Of a DNA stretch of 64,000 bases, positions 1 through 10,600 are shown piece by piece. The position numbers were made by a program, and so were the translations under genes. The stretch is taken from contig NC_133123.1 in assembly GCF_033568475.1 (NCBI RefSeq), forward strand, positions 152,721,753 to 152,785,752. Direction: 5' to 3'. Under the pieces are notes generated by a model. It was not told the DNA's origin. It did not search any database and saw only the letters and a list, made by a program, of their open reading frames with translations. The stretch comes from Henckelia pumila. Its lineage: Eukaryota > Streptophyta > Magnoliopsida > Lamiales > Gesneriaceae. Position 1 is the first letter of the stretch. Each line of letters begins with the position of its first letter.

Positions 1-261
1 ATAAAACAAGCAGAGATCCTTATGGGAGGTGCAGGTCAAAAACCTTGGTACAAGGTAAAAACACCACCAATCTATTTCCATGATACAGGAGCTGATATCC
101 TGTTAGAAAATAACTTCTTACAAATGTTTAAGAAGTACACACAAGACAATGAGTTAAGAAGACTTATGTTCACTACAATTTGTGATAATAAAATTATCGT
201 TCAAAGACTCAAGGTTGCTTTTTATCGACAATTGCCGATAATATTTCGCAGCCAGCGTGGT
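1..261 (+). pseudogene. Endogenous caulimovirid fragment, end of protease domain
   Basis: An open frame enters from the left edge and runs to the gypsy insertion point after base 261. Its spacing of hydrophobic and Gly-Asn-Asn-Phe residues resembles the C-terminal half of the caulimovirid aspartic protease domain, upstream of reverse transcriptase. It contains a Asp-Thr-Gly-Ala string at about 81-92 that looks like a catalytic triad, but its position suits the second, non-catalytic part of the domain, so I do not claim an active site. The same frame resumes at 34025 on the far side of the 34-kb insertion, so this and the 34-37 kb segment are one provirus cut in two. Movement and coat domains would lie to the left, outside the window. 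Confidence 0.7.
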
Positions 262-2335
262 TGTGAGACCTCGATTCTAAACAAATAATCAAGGATTAAA
301 CAATAATAAAGCATACATTAATCCAAGCCAACATTTAAGAAATTTTTTTTTAAAAAAGGCCTAAGCCCGCGCGAGATGCACCCTCGCGCGCGCGCAGGCC
401 CTCCCAACAGGGCCTCGGGTGAAGGCTCGCGCCCGCGTGAGATGCCTTCTCGCGTGCGCGGGGGCCAACAAACCCGAGCCCTTGAGTACCCCACGCGCGC
501 GCGAGGTACCACCTCGCCCGCGCGCGGTAGGCCTGGGCAGAAATGCTCATGCTACCCAAAAAAATGGATTTCATGCTGCTACCGACGTGCTTTCAATAAC
601 ATACTCTAATACATGGTATTGAGAATACACAAAACAAACATGCTTCCAAAAAGCCTAAGATCGACAAGAATCTAAATCGATACAACACCAACATGCTTCA
701 ATTCTAAATTACAATCCGAATACAACCAATTCGAATAACAACATAATAAGTTCGAGTTCTAACATGCTTTAATCTTAAACTAGATAAACATGCTGATTCG
801 ACTTCTAAACCGAGTCTCACTTCTACTACTTGCCCTCGAAGCTAACCATGCCTCTTCTGACTTGTTCATGCCCCACCTATTGTCAAGTACACATACAAAA
901 CAAAGCAACAGTCGGATAACCGGTGAGAACGATACTCCCAGTAAAAGCAACATAACAAGTAATAAATCAGTAAACATGCTTTCAAGGCAACACGTAATCA
1001 ATATCAACGTAATAAAATGCATGTCTTTAAAACTGGATATCAAATCTGATAAACGAGGGATTGCTGCTGTACTTTTGGGATCCCGAGGATGAGATCACGT
1101 GACGACTCACCGACTTTCCCAATCGAGGTGGTGCCACATATCTCACTCCTCTAGACTTTGAGCAACCATAATGAGTATGCTAGCACTAGGCAAAACGACT
1201 ACGACCTAGGCCACTCAATCATAGTTCCCAAACGTCTAAACAAAAAGGGCTGTTCGGCCCGCTGAAACAAGAGTTTGGCTCAAGATGAATGCGTAAAAGC
1301 AACATAACACATAAGTCATATAAACAAACTCAAATAACAACCAAAATACAAGTTTCACATGCTAGAACAAGTATTGATGCAATATGTGATTTGAAAAGGG
1401 AAAACTCGAGAACCAACAGTCCCGAGTAGGCTATCCCGCTACGATGACTGCTTTTACCTTTCAATGCAGTAGTTCCAACTCTGGAGAAGCTACAACAAAA
1501 GGTTTAATCAACAACTAAACAATCCAACAACAAAGGCAACAGTTCAAGGTAATCTCTTTACCGTTCTTCGTCCAACTCTCGACGATCAAATGCTGCTAAC
1601 ACAGGGCTCGACAAACTCCAACGAATCTGTACGAATACAAGAGATGATCAACAACAACGATCACTCACATGCCAAAATGCAACGACTCAAAAACGGTTCA
1701 AATCTCCAAAAACTCAACCCGACGGCATAACGGCTATAACTGAACAAACCGGCAACGCAGACAGCAGTTCAATAACGATATCAACTCATAGCAATGCTAA
1801 TACAACCAAAACAAGGCAATTCCAACCAATCTCAAAAACCACATTTTCGAAAATGGCTTCCAAAAATCATAATAAATCCAAACGTCGCTCTATTTCAAAA
1901 CCGACGGATAATAAACGATCAGAACTCTGTCAAGAACAACATACTCGAATCTCAAACGATTCTAACAACATCCAAAAACTAGAATGTATCTGATCGTAGA
2001 AAAACTTACGATAGAACGAAGCTCTCGCAGCAGTGATCGCTAAACTGACTTCAGAAATAATTTCCAACGGACGGATCAAGCTCGGACTGAAATCCCAAAG
2101 CTTGAAACCCAAAAGGGGCGCTTCAATGGAGTCTTCTCGGTTGGGAGGAAGATGAGGGATGCTTGTAAAGTCAATACAAGTGTAGATAATATATAAAATC
2201 CAATAATTACGTTTTAATCCCTGAAATTTCCAAAATTTGCAAAATGGACCCTGATCAAAATCAAGTCGGCTTGTGAACTCTGAAACCTCCGATTAACTCA
2301 AATAAACTCATTTAAGATAAAAATGGGGTGTTACA
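262..2335 (-). repeat. 3' LTR of outer gypsy element
   Basis: This is the left LTR, 2074 bp, TG...CA ended. It matches 32015-34019 over its length with scattered substitutions and one deletion of about 68 bp in the other copy. The first 300 bases hold a strongly CG-rich patch (about 366-535) of alternating CGCG strings in an otherwise AT-rich element. Short open frames here are not genes, because they recur in the other LTR with changes and match no protein. Confidence 0.92.
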
Positions 2336-2350
2336 ATTCTCCCCCACTAA
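2336..2350 (-). other. Polypurine tract of outer gypsy element
   Basis: Read on the minus strand, GTGGGGGAGAAT lies directly against the 3' LTR. It follows the conserved stretch encoding 'TTTCGAGGACGAAAT' that also precedes the tract in the inner gypsy at about 12500. It primes plus-strand DNA synthesis. Confidence 0.75.
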
Positions 2351-2433
2351 GAAGAGATTTCGTCCTCGAAATCAACGAGAACCACAACTCATAAGATAGA
2401 ATAAAGAACTAAAGACAGTAAGAAGAACTCACG

Positions 2434-3337
2434 TCATCCGAATAACTCCGAAAATTGCTGTCTCATGTCAGATTCGGTCTCCCAAGTCGCTTCCTCGATG
2501 CCGTGACGGCTCCACTGCACTTTCACCAATGGAATCAACTTGGTTCTAAGCTGTTTCTCTTTTCGATCAAGGATTTGAATCGGTCGTTCAAAGTAGATCA
2601 GAGTCTCATCTAACTCGGCTTCGTCAGGCTGAAGGATATGAGAAGTATCTGGATGATACTTTCGTAGCATAGAGACGTGAAAACGTCGTGAATACCAGAT
2701 AAATATGGAGGAAGTGAAAGTCTGTAGGCAAGATCGCCTAACTTCTCGAGAATCTCATACGGACCAATGAATCTCGGAGATAACTTCCCTCTCTTACCGA
2801 ATCTGACAATGCCTCTGAACGGAGAAATCTTAAGGAATGCACGGTCTCCCTGCTCGAAACTCAGAGGTCTACATCTGACATTCGCATACTTCGTCTGTCT
2901 ATCTTGAGCTGACTTCATTCTGGTCTGAATGATCTTAACTTGCTCTGCCATATCTCTAAGCATATCCGGTCCCAAATCTGGTGACTCGGACAAATCATCC
3001 CAAAACAACGGAGATCGGCATTTCTTACCGTACAATGCCTCAAAAGGCGCCATACCGATACTCGCTTGGAAGCTGTAGTTGTAAGAAAACTCGACAAGAG
3101 GAAAAGAATCCTGCCAACTAGTGCCAAAGTCTAGCACTACTACTCGAAGCATATCCTCTAACGTCTGGATAGTCCGCTCTGACTGTCCATCGGTCTGAGG
3201 ATGATAAGTTGTACTCAGATGCAATCGAGTACCCAGTGCCTCCTGAAGACTTTGCCAAAAGTGCGACGTGAATCTAGGGTCTCGGTCTGAAACGATCGAC
3301 TTCGGCACCCCATGCAATCTCACAACATTGCTAACAT
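2434..3337 (-). pseudogene. Outer gypsy integrase C-terminal half and chromodomain
   Basis: This is the downstream half of the Pol frame, on the minus strand. It carries the second catalytic Asp of integrase (motif VSDRDPRF), the conserved [18 protein letters not shown] with the catalytic Glu, and the GPY/F-type module (near [10 protein letters not shown]). It ends in a C-terminal chromodomain-like stretch with [10 protein letters not shown] and WSRHGIEEATWE. A one-base deletion near 2685 shifts the frame just before MLRKYHPD, so the last 78 codons read in another frame. The upstream half lies 25 kb away (28077-31711), and the frame agrees across the copia insertion once one duplication copy is discounted. 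It is not functional. Confidence 0.88.
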
Positions 3338-3342
3338 ACAAC

Positions 3343-5012
3343 TGTTACGCCTTAAACGCATACAAATCTCGTGTTATGAGATTAATGTTTTTAATGCATT
3401 AACAAGTCTCATAATATTATGTTTTGATGATTACAAAACTCGGTTAATTGTTACTAACCTTTTAAAGTGAGATTTTGCAGATTAGAATTTATTGACAAAT
3501 AAATTGTTGGAAGTTATTTTGAAGCTATACATGTATTTATAAAGTCTTTTATTGCTCATTGAATGGATGGAACATTGTTAATAGATATGAAAAAAAAGAG
3601 AAGAAGAAGCCAAAGTATGGAGCAGCAACTTCCGAAAATTACTGGGAATTTTCTAGGCATTTAAATACGATCTCCACCAGTCATAATAGTGATGAAGAAG
3701 TTTTACATGTGTTGTCCAAATTTGAGAGCAATCCAACGGCTAGATATGGAGTTATGATTTTTCCACAAAAATTGTGCAGTACCTATTTCTGCAGAACTTG
3801 TAGTGAAGAATGAATAATCAATTTCTGAAAATTACTGGACGTGCTTGAGACATCCAAATCAAATCTCCACCGATAAAAATCAATATCAGGATGTTTTCAA
3901 ACTTATATCAAAATTTCATATCAATCCAACGGCTAGATATGAAGTTATGATTTTTCTACAAAGATTGCACAGTACTTATTTCTGCAGAACATGAAGCAAA
4001 TTATGAAGATTCAACTTCAGAAATTAACTGGGATTGTTTGAGAGATTCAAATCACATCTCCACCAATCAGATTCAAATTCAGGATGTTTTACAACCTCTT
4101 TCCAAATTTAAGATCAATCCAACGGATGGATATGGCGATATGAATTATTCAACTTTGTTGCACAGAACAAGTTTGAAAACTTGATGAAGTGACTTCCGAA
4201 AATTACTGGAAATGTTTGACTCGTTATAATCAAATATTCACCGTTCATATTTCATATCCAGATGTTTTAAAGCTTCAGTTCAAATTTCAGATCAATCCAA
4301 CGGTTAGATTGGAAGATATGATTTTTCCACAAAATCCGCTCAGTGCTGGGAAAAATATGGCAGCGGCGCCGAATACTTTTTTGTCTCTCCTTGACTTCTT
4401 AACACACGCTTCAAGCACTCAAATCAGATTCAAATCTTTGCCAACTATAAATAGAGGCCATCCAAGTTCATTTGGAGACATCCCAACTCATCTCTTCTCT
4501 CCTTTGCAAGCAATTTCTCACTATCAAAGTGTTTGTGTGATATATTTGAGAGTGTTTGTAAAAATAGTTTGTGAGTTGGTTGTGCTATTGTTGTAAATAC
4601 TTGAGTGTGAAGTCAAGTGTTGTGCTATCGTTGTAAGCACTTGAGTGTGAAGCCAAGTGTTGTGTTGAGGCTATCCTTGGAGCCCTTAAGGCCAAGTGTT
4701 GGGTTGTATCGGCGCGGTGATCGTGTTGAGTTGTAAGGCTATCCTTAGAGCCATCAAGGCCAAGACGTTCGAAGTGCTAGTGGATCCTTGGTTAATCGAC
4801 TTAACCAAGAAGGGGAGACGTAGACGATTTATCGTCGAACTTCCATAAACATCTCTTATCCCTTTTACTGCTTTATTTACATTACGCATTTATTTACCGC
4901 ACTTATTATTTGATTGCTTCAGTCTTCCGCTTGCATACTTGCATAATCGCTTTAAATTGCTAAAGTTGCCAATAGAACCTAAATCCTCCCCCCCCCCAAT
5001 TAGGTTCTAACA
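3343..5012 (+). repeat. Copia LTR 1 (left)
   Basis: 1670 bp, starting TGTTACGCC and ending TTCTAACA. It contains four diverged tandem units (3628-4345), a TATA box CTATAAATAG at 4445-4454, and downstream of it a roughly 42-bp direct repeat (about 4580-4665, core ACTTGAGTGTGAAG). A run of C follows near 4987-4997. The TATA and the position of the repeats place the U3/R boundary around 4475. Confidence 0.92.
3628..4345 (+). repeat. Four tandem ~190-bp units inside copia LTR (U3)
   Basis: Units begin near 3628, 3822, 4013 and 4191, each with GAAAATTACTGG or a close variant. Each then has ATCTCCACC, GATGTTTT, a TCAATCCAACGG box, and TATGATTTTTCCACAAA or similar. They are diverged from each other, yet the whole set is present in all three LTRs (about 19767-20474 and 26680-27391). 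Short open frames across them are by-products of the repeat. They sit upstream of the TATA box, where transcriptional enhancers of LTR elements normally lie. Confidence 0.85.
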
Positions 5013-5014
5013 AG

Positions 5015-5027
5015 TGGTATCAGAGCC
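5015..5027 (+). other. Primer binding site of copia unit 1 (tRNA-Met type)
   Basis: TGGTATCAGAGCC, complementary to the 3' end of initiator tRNA-Met, two bases after the LTR. The second unit has the same site at 21159-21171. Confidence 0.9.
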
Positions 5028-5059
5028 ACCTTTTTACAAAATATTTTCAAAAAGGCTCT

Positions 5060-5369
5060 ATGGCAAATCTAGCGAGCGACTATGCTCAAGGGTAATCAAC
5101 AAATCGTCCTCATCTTTTCAATGGCATAAACTACGGATATTGGAAAAACCGAATGTCCCTATATATCCAATCCGTAGATTATGATCTTTGGAAAGTTATT
5201 GTGAAAGGTCCCTACATACCTACTAAAGAGGTTGAGGGTGTCAAAATTCCCAAGGGAATTGACGTCTTTTCCAAGGAGGACATGCGATTAATTTCTCAAA
5301 ATGCTAAAGCCATGAATATTATTCATTGTTCCTTAGATATGAATGAGTACAACCGGATCTCAATGTGCT
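5060..5369 (+). pseudogene. Copia unit 1 gag, 5' part
   Basis: An ATG at 5060 opens a frame that meets TAA at 5093. The same frame then stays open and encodes the N-terminal copia Gag region (a NYGYWKNRM-like motif followed by YIQSVDYDLWKV). Either the usable start is the ATG at 5153 or the stop is a shared lesion, since unit 2 has the same stop. The gypsy insertion cuts the frame after base 5369. The rest of gag resumes at 14601 after the GTGCT duplication. Confidence 0.85.
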
Positions 5370-7427
5370 TGTAAGGACCCGATTTTACTCTATTAATTTA
5401 TTTGTGTGTTAAAAATATTGATTTTTAAATATCGGTTTATAGACGATATTAAATGAATATGTTATTTATAGAGCACACAGGAGTTGAAATAACTCGAACC
5501 GGGTCCAGTTTGAACCCCGAATGAATAAAATAAGACACACATTAAACTAATACATAATATATATAACGCATAATCTTTCTCCTCCATTTGTTTTTCCACC
5601 GCCTTCGCCCGTCTGTTCTTTTCCGTTTCTTTTCAATTTCAAAATCTTCCTATCGCTTCAAATCTCCGTATCTCCTTCGTTTTTGGCCGGATTTCAAAAG
5701 TAAATATAGTTCCGGAATCCTCGCGACGAGAGCTATCTTTTGGTACCCATATTTCATATTTTTAGTGAAGTTTCCGAAAAACCCGTCGCACAGCTGCCGC
5801 CGTTCGCTGCCGCCGTCCGCCGCCGTTCGCCGCCGCCGATCGTCGCCGGAGTTTAGGGGTTGTGTTAGTTGTTTAACCCTTTAATTCCAAGCTTTGAGGT
5901 ATAATGTTGAATTTAGGGTTTTGAATTTTGGGTATTTCGATTCAATTGACATCCGATAATTGATATTTGATTTATTATTGGTTGTAGGTATTATACCGGA
6001 CTCGATTGGAGGTATTGACTATTTTTCAGAAATTATTGGGGCATTATTTCGAATTTCCAGATTATTTAAATTGGGATTTTTGAAGTTTAGAGCTATTTAA
6101 ATCACTGTTTGGATTTCTAGATGTGCTAGAATTAATATATATAAATTTCAGAATTTTTGGGAATTTTCTGGAAAAATTTAGATTATGATATTTTTGGTAT
6201 TTCGACTTTTAGAGTCGTAAATTCGATATTTGGTTATTGATAGGATGTTTTAATATTAAATATAAATTTTAGGATTTATGAGCAATTTTTCTGGAATTAC
6301 AGATTCTGAAAATTTGGGATTGGAATATCCGAGAAATACTTGAGATATTTCTGTGGTAATTAAGTGTCGGTTGAGGTACGTATGAGCTGTTTATATTACG
6401 ACATCTATAATGACATGTAATGATATTAAATATTTTGTAATGAGTGATAATGTGTTTTATGTGCTTACGTGGATTATATGATTGCATTCACTAATTTATA
6501 AATTTACATAGCACGTTGAGCCTTGACTCCTTTGATTACTATTGATATTGATCTCTTGAGATGTATTGAGTCATCATGGAGCGAGTGACATTATTTTAGT
6601 GCACTCCTGAGATAGTATGAGGCACGGACAGGTAGCTCCTGTCGCCCTCTGATGCTACGTACGACACTCCTGATGACAGCATGAGGCTGGACGGGTCGCT
6701 CCTGTCACCCTCCGATGCTACGTGTATGGATTAGCAGTGATGATTCGAGGTCTGCTGCGTTCCTGGCACGGGTGGCCACTGAGTTTATTGTGATACGATT
6801 ATTTGGACTCCTTTTGGTATTCCTATTTCATTGATACCTGTCACGCATTACATTGCATTTCATTGCATTGTACTTGATTTTATTCATGTCAGTTATATTT
6901 GTCGTAATTTTTATAGTTCGTCGTACTGGGGTCCGACCCCTGTTTTCTTTTTATGCTGTGGTTGTTTGTGATTCCATAGCAGGTTATCCAGGGGGATTTG
7001 ACGCATCTGGTGGAGCGTCATCTAGTGGTACCCAGTGAGGCGAGCGTGGAGTTGAGTTCCCAGATATATATGTATATATATCATTTTAGCGAGTTTTATA
7101 TTTGCCGGGGTGATGCCCTGTGTATCTGTATAAATAGTTTTGGACTTTGTTTTGAATTGTTATTTGTATGATCGAGCCTTGCCGGCCCTGCATGTGTTTA
7201 GTCCTGGCCAGTGCGGCTATAGGTGTGTAAATTGGAGTTGTGACTCTATTTTCGAGTATATATTGTTGGTTGTGTTGTACAAGTTTTTGGGATGTCCTAT
7301 TTACGAATAGGTCATGCCGAAATTTCTGTAGGCCCAAACGCAAATTTTTAACTCGTTTTCGCTGTTTACATTAATTAATCCTGGTTGTTTGATCATTAAA
7401 TATTAAATCAGGACACGGGCCCTTTCA
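5370..7427 (+). repeat. 5' LTR of inner gypsy element
   Basis: It starts TGTAAGGACC and ends GCCCTTTCA. It holds a CCG-rich microsatellite-like patch (about 5789-5850), two direct repeats of about 62 bp (6601-6660 and 6663-6723, core GCTCCTGTC...GATGCTACGT) and a TATA-like TATAAATA near 7128-7136. Short frames at 5588-5884, 6853-7038 and elsewhere recur identically in the other LTR and are not genes. Confidence 0.95.
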
Positions 7428-7429
7428 TT

Positions 7430-7441
7430 TGGTATCAAAGC
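7430..7441 (+). other. Primer binding site of inner gypsy element
   Basis: TGGTATCAAAGC, two bases past the LTR. It differs by one base from the TGGTATCAGAGC found in the other elements here, so pairing with tRNA-Met would carry one mismatch. Confidence 0.75.
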
Positions 7442-7696
7442 ATATACTGGGATATGCTCGAATTAGAGTCTAGGACACTCGAGTTTAGACACTAACAAAA
7501 TGGTTGCGTATGTGTGTGACTACTTGTTCTTACGTGACTTACTTGTGGTGCTTATTTTTGAACGTATTTGTTAGAACCAGTAGTTCTTGGCTTTAGAATT
7601 AGTTTATGAATTCTATTAGAACTCTGAATTTCTATCATAGTTTTCTATTCGTTAAGATATTTTTGCCTGTGTATTTAAATCCTTGTGTCTTGTAGA

Positions 7697-10600
7697 ATGG
7701 CACCAGGAGGAAGAGGTAGAAAAGGGAAGGAAGTTGTCGAAGAGTCTGCAGCGATAAATGTTAGAAATCTTGATGATATTGTCAGGGGAAGACGTGGTCG
7801 ACCAGCTGTTCAGCCTCCGAAAGATGTGGAATTAGAGGTGGAACAACAACCACGGGTAAATCCTGACAAAGGAAAAGCGATTCAGGCTGAGGCTGATCCA
7901 GTAACCCAATTGACTGAGAAAATGGGAGGAATACGATTAATAATTTCTCAATTTCAGGAGTTGCGTCCGCAAAAGTTCTTTGGCAATGAAGGAAGTGAGA
8001 AAGCTACTAGTTGGTTGAAAAGTCTCAACAATATGTTTAATGGATTAGAATATCCTGATGACATTCGACTGAAGTTAGTTCCTTTTCAGCTGAAAGACCG
8101 AGCGCAACTGTGGTGGGAAACGACAGCAGAAACACTTTCTGATTCTGGTGAAAAGATCACATGGGAAGTATTTTGTAAGCAGTTTGCACAAGAATATGCA
8201 CCACCATCTTATTATTCTGCTAAAGAAGATGAATTTAATCTGTTGGTGCAAGGCAATAAATCTGTTGCTGAATATGCTTCTCAGTTCTCTGCTCTTCTGC
8301 CTTATGTCCCACATGTTGCAAAGAATGATCGGTCAAAGCTTTCACATTTTCTGAAAGGGCTTACACGAACGATCCATACTTTGGTGACTACTGGAACTCC
8401 ATCTACTTATATGAAAGCAGTAGAAAAGGCCAAGAAAATTGAAGCAAGTCTACTAAGGAGTGAACCACAATCAATCCCAGCATCTGTTCCTCAAGGAGCT
8501 GGAAGCAGTTCACAGACACCAATGGGTTTACCTTCATATCAGCCTATTCAATCTTCTCAGCAAGCGAAAAGGCCTTGGTTTAAAGCTAGAGGGAAGCCAT
8601 TTAAAAAGAAACCACAGTCTAGTTCCTCCAGTTCCAGTGGTAGTCGTGGTGGAAGTTCAGTTGGATCATCTGGGAGAGTGTACTGTGACAGATGTGGTGG
8701 TAATCATTTGAGTGCACATTGTACAGGATTTCCAGGAACTTGTTATACTTGTGGGCAGGCTGGACATTCGTCTCGAGTATGTCCAAATGCTGGAAGACAG
8801 CAATTTCAGCCACAACAGTTTGGCCAGTTTCCTGGACGACCATCATTCAGACCATATGCTCCTGTACCACAGTTTGTTCCTACACAGCCTTATATTCCAG
8901 GACAGTCCACTCAGCAGCCTAGGTATCCATCTCCTCAGAGTCAGCAGCGTTTTCCAGGTCCACAGCAGGTTCAAGTCCATGCTCTGACTCAGGATCAGGC
9001 ACAAGATGCACCTGGGGGAGTTATTGCAGGTATTTGTTATATTTTTGAGTATCCTGCACGTATCTTGATAGACACAGGAGCATCTCATTCATTTTTATCT
9101 GTTACATTTGCTGATGAGCATGAGATTGCTTTTACTCCGTTATTGGATACTGTGTCTGTTGCTACTCCTGCTGGTGTTTTCTTGATGTCTAATGAGATAG
9201 TGTTGAATTGTGTGATTAGATTTGAGGATAAGATCATGATAACTAATTTAATCAAACTAGCTATGTCTGATTTTGACTGTATCTTGGGTATGGATACACT
9301 GATGAATTATAGAGCTACGGTTGATTGTTTTCATGGCATTGTGAGATTTAGACCGTATTATGGCAATAAGTGGAATTTTTATGGTAGTGATTCACAATCT
9401 CGCATTCCATTAGTATCGGCAATGGAAATGTTTAGATTATTGTCGATAGGAAATGAAGGAGTTATGATTTATGCTCTAGATGCGACGAAGGAAGAGAAAG
9501 TGAAAGTTTCAGATATCCCTGTAGTTAAGGATTTTACTGATGTATTTCCTGATGAGATTCCGGGTTTTCCGCCTCAAAGGGAAATAGATCTTAGCATTGA
9601 ATTAATGCCAGGGACAAGTCCTATTTTTCGAGCTCCATATCGATTAGCTCCAGCAGAATTGAAAGAACTCAAGACGCAATTGCAAGATTTGCTGGAAAAA
9701 GGTTATATTAGACCAAGTGTATCACCTTGGGGTGCTCCAGTCTTGTTTGTGAAGAAGAAAGACGGAACGATGAGAATGTGCATCGATTATCGACAATTGA
9801 ATCAGGCTACTGTGAAGAATAAGTATCCTTTGCCACGAATTGATGACTTGTTTGATCAGTTGCAGGGTACATCTGTATATTCTAAAATTGATCTTCGTTC
9901 CGGATATCATCAACTTCGAGTTCGAGAGGAAGATGTTTCCAAGACAGCATTTCGAACGCGTTACGGACATTATGAATTCTTAGTTGTGCCTTTCGGGTTG
10001 ACTAATGCTCCAGCAGTTTTTATGGATTTAATGAATCGTGTGTTTCGGGAATTCATAGATCGATTTGTTATCGTTTTCATTGATGACATTTTGATTTATT
10101 CTAAGTCAAGGAAGGATCATAAAGAACATTTGACGTTAGTACTTCAGAAACTCAGAACATCACAATTATATGCTAAGTTTTCGAAGTGTGAATTTTGGCT
10201 GGACAGAGTATTATTTCTAGGACATGTGATATCAGCACAAGGAGTATCTGTCGATCCTAGTAAAATTGAAGCTGTTCTTAATTGGTCTCGACCAACCAAT
10301 GTCTCTGAGATTCGTAGTTTTTTGGGTTTGGCTGGATATTATAGGCGTTTCATCAAGGGATTTTCTGAAATAGCTAGGCCTATGACTATATTAATGCAAA
10401 AAGATCGACGTTTTGTGTGGACTGGGGAATGTGAAGCTAGTTTTCAGACTTTGAAAGAGAAATTGACTACGGCTCCAGTACTAGCATTACCTTCAGGCTC
10501 AGGTGGGTTTGTTATCTGTACAGATGCTTCTTTGAATGGACTGGGTTGTGTTTTGATGCAAAATGGACGCGTGATTGCGTATGCATCTCGTCAATTGAAA

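Noticed and set aside
81-92. Asp-Thr-Gly-Ala string as the active site of a viral protease
   Set aside because: Flanking residues fit the second half of the caulimovirid protease domain, downstream of the catalytic triad, so the resemblance is probably accidental.
366-535. Possible CpG-island promoter of a host gene
   Set aside because: The same patch is in the other LTR at about 32110-32215, so it belongs to the retrotransposon.
3559-3813. 84-codon frame (MNGWNIVNRYEKKEKKKP...) repeated at 19698
   Set aside because: It lies in the U3 part of the copia LTR across the four-fold repeat and recurs in the LTR copies with changes. It is a by-product of the repeat, not a gene.
3628-4345. Regularly spaced repeats as a CRISPR-like array
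   Set aside because: Units are about 190 bp, diverged along their whole length, with no constant repeat and unique spacer, and are inside a plant LTR.
5588-5884. 98-codon arginine/serine-rich frame, identical at 12756
   Set aside because: It is produced by the CCG-rich patch of the inner gypsy LTR and is present only because the LTRs are identical.
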